Positions 45,856 through 58,474 of a stretch of 64,000 nucleotides of DNA are shown piece after piece; positions within the stretch are counted from its first letter, which is position 1; each line of letters starts with the position of its first letter. The notes below the pieces were generated by a model that did not search any database, was not told the origin of the DNA, and saw only the letters and a list, made by a program, of their open reading frames with translations. A program made the position numbers and the translations under genes. Source of the DNA: Papilionanthe hookeriana x Papilionanthe teres (Eukaryota > Streptophyta > Magnoliopsida > Asparagales > Orchidaceae); the NCBI GenBank assembly GCA_022702705.1, contig CM040423.1, positions 44,341,575 through 44,405,574 on the forward strand. The letters run 5' to 3'.

Positions 45856-46345
45856 ATTTATTTATAATGTTATTTATGTTCAAATCTTACTTAAAAGGTG
45901 AAAAATTAGTGCTTGCGGGCCATCATGAAAGAAAGAAAGAATGAATGAATGAGAAACACATTTCATTTTAAATATTATTTCTTTATCTTTTTCATGTTTT
46001 TTGTTTTATTTTAATCGCAGCTTCTTTAATTTTTTGATTTTATGAATATTATTATTATTGTCTTCTATAATCATGTTTATGATTTATGATAATCATCTTA
46101 CACATTTGGAAGTCCACGTGTTGCTATTAGAGCCGCAATGAATTTGAGCATACATATGATTTTGTAGTGCTTCCAGGTCCAAGGTGGCCGACTAGATGGA
46201 GGTGGCCCGCCGTCAAGAGGGTTGGCCGAGCGATCGGCCCTATAGTTGCACATCTCTTTATTGGTCTCAATCGATTGATCCTTTTTCCTTGGGAAGACCT
46301 AATATGTATATATATATGTTTGTATGTGTGTGTGAGAGAGATTGA
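45531..46345. other. AT-rich DNA with an (ATT)n microsatellite
   Basis: (ATT)n occupies about 45817-45855 with one G interruption. A short GC-richer stretch at 46170-46260 has words GGCCGAGCGATCGGCC (palindromic). No gene was recognised. Confidence 0.55.
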
Positions 46346-46635
46346 GGAAAAAATTTGCGTGCGTTAATCGTACGCAGAGTTACATATGTAAAAATGTACA
46401 CGAAGGTTACAAGCGTGTTATAATATCCTTGTACTTCCCATATAACTCACTTGTAACCCGCTCTTCTATTTCATTCATTTGTAGGTTACTTGGGTTACAA
46501 GGTTACAGTGGGGGTTATACGGAGTTATACGAGAGGTACAAGTGGGTTATAACTCTCTTGTGACCTCTGTGTAACTCCCGTGTACCTTTTAACGTATGCA
46601 GCTCTGCTTACGGTTGATGTATGCAAATTTTTTCC
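46346..46635. mobile_element. Foldback MITE with about 85-bp inverted ends
   Basis: The left end GGAAAAAATTTGCGTGCGTT and the reverse complement of the right end (GGAAAAAATTTGCATACATC) begin long inverted repeats. These continue through CGCAGAG, GTACACG and GGTTACAAG or GAGTTATAA words. The 290-bp element is nearly all arm. GTTACA/GTAACC words also repeat directly inside. A convincing target duplication was not found. Confidence 0.7.
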
Positions 46636-47130
46636 GTTTGTGTGTGAGGCTGTAGATGTCATGATATTTAATAAAATTTAATGTTTTTAGCATAAGATAT
46701 GTGTTTTAATTACTAGCATCCAATATATAGAAATATTCCAAAATCAAAATACTTAAATAATAATTTCATTTTAATGAAATAAAAAGTATGATGTTAATCA
46801 ATTAATTTCTCATTAAAAAGAACATGATATGCTTGTTTTAAAAATAAATAACAGCACTATAAAAGTACAAATTAACTTAATGACTAGCACTTGAAAATTT
46901 TAAAAATAAATAAGAGCATTATAAAATACCAATTAGCATAATGAGTAATATATTATAACTGTATTAAAAATTAATTTAACTTTTATTTCATTATTTTAAA
47001 AAGAAACTTTTGGATTTTACTTAATAGTCATACTTTATTTTTTTCTAATCTTATAATCAGTAAATATATTTTTGAATATTCAAGTATACTTTTGCATAAT
47101 TATGTTTTTTTTATTACTTAAACTTAGTTA
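46636..47130. other. AT-rich intergenic DNA
   Basis: A partial direct repeat is visible (AAAAATAAATAASAGCAYTATAA near 46840 and 46903). No genes. Confidence 0.5.
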
Positions 47131-48158
47131 GGCCCGTTCGGCGCAGCTTCCTGACTACGATGCGGTGGGAAAACACAGAATTGCTCATTTGGATCTTGCG
47201 GTGCGTAACATTTTAAGAAATGCATGCCGTGGGTTTGAGGTCCGTGCTTTTACGCTATTTTATTACTTCGTTACCCTCTCACCAGTCTCTCTAGCATCTC
47301 TACCCTATCCTCATTTTTTTTTTTTTTTTTTGCGTCTTTGTCTCTCTTGCGTCTCTGCCCTAAGAGGTCCTCTCTTCTCTCGCTTCTCTGCCGTAAGGGT
47401 TCATCTCTTATCTCGCGGCTCTGTTTGATTCCTTTGCTCTTTGTCCTCTTATGGTATCATCTGTCGTTTCTCTTTGTGGCTTGAGGTTCATTTAAACTGT
47501 GTGGCTTTCTTTTTATGATTTTTGGCTTTGCTCTATTGTGAAATCGATATTCTACTATTATGAGGATGGGATTTCAAATGTTGGCATTCTCAACCACCTT
47601 TTTTGTTGTTTGTGCTCTTTGCTCTACTTCATTTTTAGTTCAATGTGTTTTGCGACTTGCTTTTTTGGATTTGTGGCCCTTGAAATGAATGTTCTTGAAG
47701 TTTGTGGGCTCTCGAATGAACGACCTTGGATGTTGTGGCCTCTGGAATGAATAAACTTGGATTTTGTGGCCTTTGGAATGAATAGACTTGGAATTTGTTA
47801 ATCTCTGTGGATTTTGGAGGTTGGGAAGCTCTTTCAAGTTTGTGGCCTTTGTGTATGCTCCATTTCTCAATTTGTTTGGTTTGGGTGGGTTGCCATCATT
47901 CTCAGATAGAATTTACATTGTGTAATATTAAAACTAAATCTTTGTTTTCATGTTTGAAACGTGCAATAAGGATTGATTATACTATAAACAATATAATAGT
48001 ATTGGGACAAAAAGGTCTATTTTCATAAACAGTTGCACCACACCTGAACAAAACAAACAGATATACAACTTTTCTGCAACAGCTTCCATGCAATAGCTTC
48101 TTGGCACAGCTGCTGCACAGTAATTTTTTAATAAGCTACAGCTTTCCCAAGCAGGCCC
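47131..48158. mobile_element. 1-kb Harbinger-like non-autonomous element
   Basis: TTA at 47128-47130 is followed by GGCCCGTTCGGCGCAGCTT. The reverse complement of the right end reads GGGCCTGCTTGGGAAAGCTG. The right flank TTT is one base off TTA. It is much longer than the other MITEs and holds a pyrimidine-rich gene-leader-like block (47280-47430) and a 31-bp tandem array (47671-47794), so it may carry captured host sequence. No transposase was found. Confidence 0.6.
47671..47794. repeat. 31-bp tandem repeat, four copies
   Basis: Exact 31-base periodicity (47671, 47702, 47733, 47764). Each unit starts TTGTGGSCYYTNGAATGAA and ends in CTTGGATT-like text. The units are similar but not identical, and they lie inside the Harbinger-like element. 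Confidence 0.85.
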
Positions 48159-50480
48159 TTTGATTAAAATTTTACCTTTTTTAATTTAGAAGTTCATTTT
48201 TAAAGTAGCATTGATGTCATAGACAATTAGAAGTTGTATGAAAATAATAGTACATTTCAATGTTTTTTAATACTCCAAACTTAATTCACAATATATACAT
48301 TCATCAAAGATTATGAAATAATTTTTTGTTTATAATTATTTAATAAATTATGACATTTTTACTAAATATGAGTTGTCGACCTCATTTGTTGAGTAAGCAA
48401 GATTGTAACTTACTTGCCTTCTTTAGCGTTCAAGTGACATGCATGACAATTTAGTGCCCAAGAGTTGGTGTCTGGACATATCCTAGTTAGCCTATAACTC
48501 TTTAATGACATTAGGACATTTCACATATACATGTGACTAATATATGACACATTGACATTATAACATGGTTAATTGAGATGCTTGTGTTCATGCCCCTTTT
48601 TTTTTCTAACCAAAATGGCCTTCATGAGCATTTCTCCATTTTCATATCCCATTTTTAGGTCACACTCGCTTAGAAAAGCAAAGAAAGAAAGAAAAGATTG
48701 AAAGCAGACAAAAACTAAGAAGAAAACAAAAAAGAATGGCTACAAAAGCATTAATATAAGAAAATCCTCATAATATAAACAAAAGAAGAGTTGTCTTATA
48801 TTTGTGAATTCAATGAATGCCGCTAACAATAGATCTTACAAGTCCTATTAAAACACTTTCAATCATCGTTAGAAAAACCACTCAAATTTTAACTGAAATA
48901 ATAATCAAAATATAGGAAATCATCAATGTGATAACAACTAATAAAACTTATTAGGAATTATAATAATTAAAGAAATAATTTTGAGATTCACTTAACCATC
49001 TAATTTCACTTCCAATTCACTATATAAAGAAAAGCATTACATTATGATGAGACAAGGAGTATGATATACCTCTAAAAATATTAACAACATATTGTTGATT
49101 TTATTATAATCAATTAAGTTGAAAGCTAAATTTTCTATGATGCTTATTAAATTTTTATATTAATGAAATAAAATCATAGCTCATTCTTTTCTTTGTCAAC
49201 TATAATATATGTATTATTTTGTGCGATAATGATGAACAAAATATCTTTATAGTATGTATTCATAAATGTATACGCAATATTTTTACAAGAGGAGATATAC
49301 AATTTTAAAATATTAAATATAAACACCCAAAGGGAAATACACATCTATATTCTTAATTTGAAGACCATAATTATCCCTAGATTACTTTTTGTTTTCTAGT
49401 ATAGCAACTTATAAAATAGCGCTTCAAAAGATCATCTTAAATGAGTAATAGCTTACTCATGACATCTTTATGCTTTAATTCACATAGATCTTTATGCCTC
49501 TTTATATATGACATGACCACATTTGGCTTTATATAGGAATAATTTTAATGAGTTTGTTTATAAATCCAATAAGCCATGATCAAGCTTGTTGGTGATCTTA
49601 GATCTCTTAAGTGCAAGTTTAATTTGATTCATTTCACCTAATATGAGCTGCACTTGATTTTGGCTTTTATCTCATAAGTTCTTTGAGCATTTTTTAAAAG
49701 TATAATAGACACATAATACATAGTTAAATATAAATTAAACTTTTTTTTGTGCTGAAATAGTGATTGGGCTTTCAAGTTAATAGAAATTAAAATTGAACAT
49801 AAGGTCATTATATTAGCCATCATTAAATTAGAGATGCTTTTTAGAATTGACTCATATACATCGGAGTTATCCATATGTTCCTTATATATTGATTTATTAA
49901 TTTTAGATACAAGGTATATGGATAATAAAAAGATCTTACACATTTATTAGTTTCATTCAATTCTATGTTTGGATTATTAAAATGATTACTTTATCATTAA
50001 AGCATCATAGAGCCACGATCATTTATAGCATATATCTCCATAACATTATTTATTTTTATATGTATCATGTCTGCATTATAATCTATAGTAGTAAAATATA
50101 ACAAATTGGTCCACATTGCATCATTCTCACTTATATAACAACTTATAATTATTATTTTTTTTGGAAAACAATTGATCACAAATGCAATAACAATGTTCAA
50201 TAAATATAGATTTATCATTTAAGAAAAAAAAAACAAATCATAATTTATTATTAGCTCAATTAAAAGAATTAAAATTAGTAACTATGCATTATCAAAGTAG
50301 TGATACAAACTAATTGATTCTCATCAATCTTTGTTTCCAGAAATAAATCATTCGCTCTTATCTTTCTATAACTTCATATTGCACAAGAATGCAATAGTTG
50401 ATTAGTCTTTTAAAAACCATTATAGGCACATAAACTCATGGTTATTATAGGATGTAGACTAAAGTGCTACAGTAGCGCCA
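48159..50480. other. AT-rich intergenic DNA
   Basis: About 2.3 kb at very high A+T with small chance frames on both strands (for example minus strand 49638-49943). I see no transposon ends, gene or RNA. Confidence 0.55.
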
Positions 50481-50612
50481 TCTTAGAATATGTTCCACGT
50501 GGAGGCCTCCAATTTGGCCAGTCTCTTGGCCTCTCGTCTGATGTGGCAACATTTACGTAAGTAAGAAGTTGTTTTTCCTGTTATTCCGGAAGTCCCCTCT
50601 CCAATCACGGTG

Positions 50613-51018
50613 GCAATCGATTATTCCAATCGAAAGGCCGTAACTTGTGCTGCCTGATAAACTCGGAGGTGAGCATCGTGCTCGCCATCATGCATAGTAT
50701 GTCTAATGGAGCCGGCGTCACGCCTCCGCCGGAGATAATTACCTATGGATCACTCTGTCATCCAGCCCCTTGAATCCCTCCAGTATCACATCTTCAATTG
50801 GGACCCAATGGATAGAGCTTCATTGATCCCATTATCTACCTCCGCTATTTCCTCGGTAAACTGGCGCTTGGATCACTGATTTCACCCTTTCTTGTGCACG
50901 CACAATTCTCGCCTTCAAGGTGTTCGACGCTGGATCTGACAATGTCCACGAGATGACGAGCTTGCCCATTTACCGGAAGCAGTGAGGGGACTCTTCAAGG
51001 TTGCACATGTTACTGAGG
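50613..51018 (+). pseudogene. GNOM-like ARF-GEF N-terminal (DCB) fragment, frameshifted
   Basis: A GC-richer island in AT-rich DNA. In one plus frame it reads CCLINSEVSIVLAIM and, after frame jumps, DHSVIQPLESLQYHIFNW, PIIYLRYFLGKL and FKVFDAGSDNVHEMTSL. These match in order and spacing the start of the dimerisation/cyclophilin-binding domain of GNOM-family guanine-nucleotide exchange factors. Features matched are the INSEV...VLA block, the HS-I-Q-x-L block ending F-x-W, the YL-x-x-FL block and the VFD...N-V-x block. At least three frame changes and in-frame stops make it a pseudogene. Nothing further downstream (SEC7 domain) was found. Which GNOM/GNL member it derives from is unknown. Confidence 0.6.
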
Positions 51019-51222
51019 TACGTACTTATTCTTGTTTGTCTCATCATTCGATTAAGAAACCATTAATCTTGAGTTTGAAATGATGCGAAATTAGTTGCAT
51101 TTCATGACTGTGTTCTCTAAAAATGTCTGAAACTGTTATTTTATTCTGCTTTTTCTGCATCTATAACTACATTTCCAATTGCTTTTTATTATTGTAAGAT
51201 GGCTACCTTATTTATGCTACAT

Positions 51223-51765
51223 AGGGTTGAGCATTCGGTCGGTTCAATGGATTGGTTTTAAAATTGGACAAACTGATTTTAGCTGAAATCCATAATCCAG
51301 AAAACCAACCCAATATAAATTTAGATAAAACCGAACCGATCGAACCGAAATTTAATTTGGTTTAAACGGTTCAGTTATGAAAAAAACCAAAATTTCATAG
51401 TTTATTGGAATTTGACTTAGAACAAGCTTTACGAATTACATTTCTTATTCACATAATATCAATTTGATTTCACGAATCCTTTATTTACTTCAATCAAATA
51501 TTACATGTAATAATTTTTTTGATTTTTTAGTTTATTTCACATAAAATTAAAATATAATAAAAAATTTTTAAAGAAGTTTTAATTTTTCGATTTGTTCGAT
51601 TAAATAAAAATTAAAACTGAACCGAAAACTGAAAACTAAATATTGAAATTTTAAAAGTCCAAAACCAAGATCCAACTTTGAAACCGAACCGAACCAACCA
51701 AACATGCCAAACTTGATTGGTTCGGTTCGATTTTTAGGTTTTTGACCAAATAATGCACACCCCTA
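51223..51765. mobile_element. Inverted-repeat element rich in CGGTTCGGTT
   Basis: The left end TAGGGTTGAGCATTCGGTC and the reverse complement of the right end (TAGGGGTGTGCATTATTTGG) are inverted repeats. Inner GGTTCGGTT/AACCGAACC words continue the palindrome. No coding. Such TAGGGGTGTGCA-ended elements are common in plants. Confidence 0.55.
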
Positions 51766-51768
51766 ATG

Positions 51769-52950
51769 TTATATGCAATTGTAGTCATCCAGCTAGCAGT
51801 ACGCTTTAATCATAGTGTAACTAGTTAAAGCTCTATACATTATAAGCATATCACTTTATACATTGATTAGTAGTATGGAATATGATGAGCAAATGGATTC
51901 TTTTATTGTTATTATTTTCTTATTTATATTTTTTACACAATTCTCCATTATTGTAATCCATAAGTATTTTTCATCATGGTAGAAGCGGCCATAGACCAAC
52001 CAAACAATCTTCTCATCTTAAGCCCAAATAACCCATACCATGGATGTATCTGGTACATCCATCACAAACTTGAAGACCATTCCCCTCTCAAAATGGAAGA
52101 AATATTACGTGCGGATAATTCATGTAGAGCTATGTACGGAAACCAATTTGAAATGGTCACATGTCAAACATTTTATTATTATTATTATTTTATTCAAATA
52201 AATTCATAAGAAACAATGTGGCCCGTCCCAGCCTGTCTTAGGGGTATTATCGCAGTTAATAACATACAAAAAATAATGTACCAGAAATTTGAAAGCAAAT
52301 ATAAAAAAAAAACTGTACAACCTTTAGGGTTTAGGATTGAAATAATTTTTTTACCGAAACTTAGGAAAAATCTTGAGGATGGAAAGCAAGCAGAGTGATA
52401 ACTTGAATAACTCAGATGTCATATTTGCTTCTCTTGTTGGTGATGACATTATAGACTAAAGCTTATTGGCAGGTTTCAAACACAATTACGTTTATATAGT
52501 TAATCTATAATGTTTATTTTTTTATTATTTGGAGTGGTTTGTGGTATGTAATATTTAATATTCTAAGGATACCATTTTGTTTGAGTTGTAATCAACATCT
52601 GAATTTAGTGCTGACCAAATGCACAAATGGACCAAATTGATACCCACTGAATAAGTTAAATCAATATAGAGGAGACATAGAAAGCTTTGACTTTCGAAAA
52701 AAATGATATTGAAAAATATCAAAGATACATCTATGTATAACATGGTTGCACAAGGAAAAAAAACCAAACATTTATGTTCTACAAGAAAAAGATATATAGA
52801 CATAAAAAGGAAAATCTTGATCTAGCTATGAACTTCTTTACAATAAAAAAAAAAATCATTTCAAAATGATTGTACCAAGAAAAATACATATTGAATGAAT
52901 ACAACATTCAATAAAAAAACATAAAACGAAATCAAGTAAACCCTATTTTA
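51769..52950. other. AT-rich intergenic DNA
   Basis: Contains a short piece at 52105-52140 (GTAGAGCTATGTACGG) resembling an arm of the MITE at 38405-38619 and an ATT microsatellite at 52172-52189. No gene recognised. Confidence 0.45.
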
Positions 52951-53251
52951 TTAAAAAAGACAACGATTGGTTTCCATATTTGCAACCATATTTATGGATT
53001 TACTTACTAAAGAGGAACGATTGGTCCCCCTCGGTATTAGCATCAAATACCTCCCTCCCGAGCTTCCAAAGACGTTGTTAGCGTCATCCATCCAAGCGAT
53101 TCTCCCAAGGGGCAACTCCTTTTCATTAGACGAAGGTGGCAGTGACACTATCTCTTCAACCGCATGCCTTTTCCCCTCTGGTTTCCGGTCAGCCCTCGCC
53201 CGTAGTTCAATTTTGGGTTCTGCGCTACCCTCCAAAGCCGGAATAATCTGA
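52951..53251. other. GC-richer island open on both strands, unidentified
   Basis: Both strands hold a 94-codon open frame over nearly the same bases (minus from 53235 to 52951, plus from 52967 to 53251). The minus frame (MEGSAEPKIELRARADRKPE onward) has a more natural composition. Neither matches a family I know. It abuts the tandem repeat at 53296 and may be part of the same mobile unit. Confidence 0.25.
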
Positions 53252-53295
53252 AGTTTGAAAGCTTTTCGAATCTCCCCTTGGAAAAATCTGAAATT

Positions 53296-53830
53296 GTTGT
53301 AGTTTTGTTTTATGAAAAATTGGAAATCTCAAAAGCTTCATTTTCGGACAATATGAAATGTGTGTTGGCTTTCCAAATGAAAATTTGAAACTTATGTGAT
53401 TCATCTTTTAGAAAATATGAGATGCGGTAGTTTTGTTTTGTGAAAGTTTGGGAACTTCAAAAATCTTATGTTGGAAAATATAAAATACGCAGTGACTTTC
53501 TGTTGGAAATATGAAATTTTTATGGCTTTGGTTTATGTGATCCGGAAACTCCATATTCAGAATCATGATGGCTTTGCTTTATGAAAATTTGGAAATTTTA
53601 CAAATATGGTCCTCAAAATTATAAAACTATTGCGGTTTTGTTTTGTGAAAGTTTTGAAACTTTGAAAATCTCATGTTGGAACATATAAAATGTGTGATGG
53701 CTTTGTGATTAAAAATCTGAAGCGTTTATGGCTTATGCCTATGCGATTCAGAAATCTCGTGAATCTCATTTTGGAAAATTCGGAGTTGTTGAAGCTTTGG
53801 TTCGTGGAATTCGAAAATATCTTATGTTCC
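53296..53830. repeat. Degenerate tandem array, unit about 100-200 bp
   Basis: The phrase GTTTTGTTTTGTGAAAGTTT followed by ATCTYATGTTGGAA and AATATAAAAT recurs at about 53435 and 53635, with weaker copies at 53300 and 53795. Subrepeats TTTGGAAATTTT and ATGGCTTTG are interspersed. Confidence 0.6.
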
Positions 53831-53936
53831 GTTTTTTGTGACTCTATGTGTTCATTTGTGGGAGATCGGAAAACTTAAATTGCTCTTTTGTCTTTGAAAC
53901 AAATGTTTACATATGTGGATTTTGTTCTCTCGTGAA

Positions 53937-54165
53937 ATCTTACACACCACCTCATTCCTAAGAATTTACGTATTTAACATCTAAACTATAATTTTTACAT
54001 ACCACTTTTTGATGCACTAAAAGTTGCACTTTTAAGTTAAATGGATGATTCTTTTTTTTTTTTTTTTTTTTTGAGTGAAAGTCTTTGATGGCATAAATGT
54101 ATAAAATAAAAGTTAGATTTTAGATGTGTGTATGCATAGGAATTCTTTGACATGCATCTAAATGA
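53937..54165. mobile_element. MITE with ACATAC/CATCTAAA-type inverted ends
   Basis: The left ACACCACCTCATTCCTAAG...AACATCTAAA pairs with the reverse complement of the right end (ATTCCTATGCATACACACAT then CTAAA). It is the third member of the family at 7808-7950 and 34255-34370. A T23 run lies in its middle (54050-54072). Confidence 0.5.
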
Positions 54166-57103
54166 TCATGACATTGTTTTTTTTCTCGTTGGGTGAATAA
54201 TGATGCATTTATATTCAATGCATAGATTTTTCTTGAACATCTACTTGTTTGATGATTTATTCTCATTAAACATTTTGCATGATTTTGCACCTCACTGCAC
54301 AATGTGGATGATTGTCGTTCGATTATGTGTATGTTTATCACCATGCACACATAATTATATCTTTTGTGACCTCAAACTGATACTACATTTAATTCTCATA
54401 CAAATTTCTCTGTGCGCCATTACAAGATAAATCTAGTCACGATCGAAATGTTGAGTATTCATGAAGCTACCCTCGAGCGAATAAAATGGATGACACTAAA
54501 CTTTGCATCGATGAGATCTATCCAAAACTTCTCGACTTTTCCTTTAAAATCCTCTCACCTTTGAACCCTTAATCTAAATAATGGAAATTTAAAATTTGTA
54601 AAATTCAAATCCAAATGATCATTAATCAACGAAACAATAAAGAATTAATAAAATTGGAATAATTTAATGTAATTTAAATAATATTTGCAACTTTCCCAAA
54701 ATCATAAACATACCATTTTCATTAGCAAACTTAACAAACAAAATCAACATTTCCTGCCATATGTCATCTTGATATTGCATTTAAATCATACAAGCATGTT
54801 ATAATAGCTATATGATCAAGCCAAGATTCACCCTAGCCTTCTCCCTTACCAATTATTGTAATTTTGCACTTCAAATATTCATTAATTAAATATATCGTAA
54901 GAAAAATTATTGATAATTGAGAAATGAGTGTTATGTTAGAACAGAGTCTTAGCCAGTTACATGATCACACCAAAAAACATGAAACACTACAAATAAATAA
55001 AGCTATTATTACTGTTTGAAAGTAGCAACTAATATAACAATTATCAAACTCCAATAATATAAAAATGACATGTTTAATCCTCCAATCAAACTCCTGCTAA
55101 CAATAAACTTTGAAAGCTTAATAAAATTACTTTCTAAACTACAACGAACATGCTCCAAATGCTTGGCATATTATAAATCATAACATTCCAAATCTAATAA
55201 TCGCCAAAAGAAATCACTTTCTAAAAGATATTATATTTTAATGAATTCACAAAATTTTAACTTTCACAAACAAAAATATACATTTCCGGTACAAACAACA
55301 TCGATAAAATGTAATAAGTCTTAGTCTAGAACCTTCCATTACTTAAATTACACACATTTCAGTAGAACCTCTAAAAGAAAATTACAACAATTTGGATTTC
55401 TACAATTAATTCCCATTACTATCAAATTGTAATCTTATAAAGCTTGTGTTTAATAGATTAGTTACTACTCAATAAATATTCTAGAGAATCTAATAGTCTA
55501 GCAAGATCAATATTAGATGATGCTTACTCCAATTTAACCCACTTAAAATAGTTGCAGTTGTTTTCTATTCTATTCCCAGGGTATTTGTAGAACATTCTTC
55601 CGTAGTTCTCACCTTTGTAAGCAGTGTTTACATTGTAGATCACAACGATAGAAAATATAATTTTCTTGATTACTTTTTAATCCCATCGACCAAATCAAAC
55701 TCTTATTTTGTAATCTCAATTGACACATGAGAATTTCACTGTAACACATAAATAAGTAAGCACATTAGCAAATAGACGCAACTCGAGGCAATAGATATAA
55801 CAAAAAGTCAAATTTTAAAGTTTCAATGAGAGGTCGTCGATGAACTTGCTTGAAAGCTAGGAGAGCTACAGAAGGATCTCCATTAGCTTTGCCCGGACTC
55901 AATATGTAAATACATAAAAGTGGTATGTATATATGTAAATCAACAATTTAGAAATATGATATTTTCAGAAATTCCAATTTAAGTATTTTATTATATATTT
56001 TAGAGGGAAAATGTAATAACTATAACTAGAAATGAAGACGCTAACTAAACAACTGATCTCAAAAGTTCATAGGAAAGAAAAACTACTTGTTTACTTTAAC
56101 AAGAGAAGTAGACAACACTTTTTTTATCAACTCTTTGATGCCCAAACAAAATGATAGAATTATTAATATTAACCAAAAAAATCCTTTGTTTTAATATATC
56201 ATACCAAAACAAAGGACAAAAAAAATCTAAGCTTACAACCATCTTGGTGAATGTTGGATGCATAAGAGCCGTTCAAAGTACATCTTTTCGTGCAAAAATA
56301 GAAAAATCAAGAAATGTCTTGCCCGAGCTATAGTTTAAAATAAATAAAGTATGATAAAGAGTCAGATCATTTCGTGTATTCATTGCTTTAACATCCAGTC
56401 ACATCAAACCGTAGCAGTTTCATTCATGTAATTGTTGCCCATCATGCTTGTAAGAATAGGCATAACTGCTGCTCATCATCGACCTCACGCTCGACCTGTC
56501 GCTCTGCGTCGACTTCTCGCTTGACTTGCTGCTGTTGAAAGAGCGACCACATAGTAACAAGTAGTATCTTACGTGTTGTCGAAGAAGTGAAGGGGCAGGT
56601 GATCGATTTTGCCAACGAACGAGAAAAGGAGTCTCTCCAAGAGGTATATTGGACGACGAAATAGAATTTTTGGTGGTATTTTAATAATATTTAAGTTTTA
56701 GGTGTTATGAGAGATAAATATGAAAGTTTCTTATGGTATGTTTCTAAATCCCCAAAAAATTTATCTATGACAGCTTTTATGAAAAAAAAATTTATGATGA
56801 AAAGATAGGCTACAACGCGACAAAAAGATAGGCTCGACAGGAGGAGTATTCCCGATTCTTCACAAAATGATCAAGCATTCGTAAGGCCGAAATGAGCGGA
56901 CAATGCACAAATCATAAGCCGCAAGAGCGAGTCTGCAGGAGAGGGGTTAAAGTAGGGAGTTTACCGAGCTTATTAGAAATGGGCTCGGTAGGAAAAGATC
57001 TCCATATCCCAAATAAAAACATTGAGAGTCTCTTGTCTAAATCCTTCGCAGCAATGGATGACCTGTGCTGCAGATAAACTATGTAATTGTTTTAAAAGTT
57101 TAC
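54166..57103. other. AT-rich intergenic DNA
   Basis: About 2.9 kb without a supportable gene. At 55896-55945 there is a single arm resembling the ACATAC-type MITE. At 56465-56540 a CTGCTG/TCGAC-rich stretch has no function I can assign. Exons for the MCCA C-terminal half were looked for here on the minus strand and not found. Confidence 0.5.
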
Positions 57104-57294
57104 CTTTTAAGGGCACCTCTGACTGAGTCAAAGGCGAAGTTTCACCATTGGAAACAAGGATTTGCCACTCCACGAGATCTTGCCCAACAATCATCTCAGC
57201 TACGGGATGTTCGACCTTCACGTTGTTGTCATCAATCCAGAAACTGTTTGGGGTAAACTATTTTTCAACGCCCTAAACACTTATGCTTAAAGTT

Positions 57295-57311
57295 AAAAGA
57301 AAAAAGAGATA

Positions 57312-57342
<31 letters not shown>

Positions 57343-57345
57343 GAA
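57295..57345. repeat. GATA/GA microsatellite
   Basis: AGATAGAGATAGATAGATAG followed by (GA)n in the intron between the last two MCCA pseudogene exons. Confidence 0.85.
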
Positions 57346-58474
57346 AAATATCTCCATGTTCACGCTCTTATGTTGTAACAATAATAGAACAAAGTCAGCA
57401 AACCTGAAGTCTGGTGTTCATCTCCATCAAATAAAATTGGTTGGAAAGGGAGTCCATAATAAACTCCACTGTTCCCACATTGCAATAGCCAACTGCCTTT
57501 ACGGAGAATACATGCTAGGAATTCTCAATCAGAATATAAATAACTAATGAAGTGGAATTGAGTATAAAGCAGTCGATTAAACCATATAAAAAGGTGGCAA
57601 AACTTGCTCCAATGGAAAACTGTGGCAAAAAAAAAAAAGACCTCATGATGCAAGGAAAAGTTCTTTTTAGAAGATAAGAAAACCTTCCTATCAATTCGAA
57701 CAAATTGGAAGTATGATTTACAAAAAAATATTGAATTCCTAATCACCTAACCTTGGCAGCAGCAGCAGCAGCTTCGCCTACGTGCAGCAATTGAGAAAAA
57801 AAGTTATTACAAACATAAGAACAAAAATAACAGTATAAAAGACATGAACCATACCTCAAGTGCCTCTTCAACTATTTTCTGATGCCTTCGTTGCACACTG
57901 CAGTCTCTCTCATATAAATGGATGACATTTCCTGCTTGTCTCCAAAAACCTTTAAATAAAATATATCTATTGTTAAAAAAAAAACAACATAGATCATAAA
58001 GCCTCTACTATTGAGCTAAATGAACTAAATGTGAAAAATAATAAGCGCATAATTTATGAAAACACACTTTCTCTGTATTCCAAATAAAACAAGTGATCTA
58101 AGAATTATCATAATTAGCTATACCTCGACAATTGGAGGTCCGCTTTATCTCTTTTCTTTAATTCTGTGAATCTTTAGTTTAACTTTCCGAATCCTTTTTT
58201 TATTCATCTTCTATGTTGCAAGGGTGATAATTTTTTATGTAATTCTTCAAAAGATCTTATTAAATTATCTTTGTTCTATCATCATTCCACCCTATTACTT
58301 CCCAATTGATTTAATCCACATGCCCTGTTAGTGATGCTTAGATCACCACCAACAGCGACCTAAGGTTTCTACATAGTGTAAAAGAATATATTAATGATTG
58401 AGAATTTTGTAGGTGTATGAGCCAATACGGTCATACAAAAGTTTTCGCTGAAATTCCCTCTCATTTAAACAAGC

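Noticed and set aside
49638..49943. 101-codon minus-strand frame in AT-rich DNA
   Set aside because: It is rich in Lys, Ile, Asn and Leu as expected from A+T-rich sequence, with no motif and no flanking gene signals.
57300..57345. Possible regulatory GA repeats
   Set aside because: A plain microsatellite inside a pseudogene intron, with no reason to call it functional.
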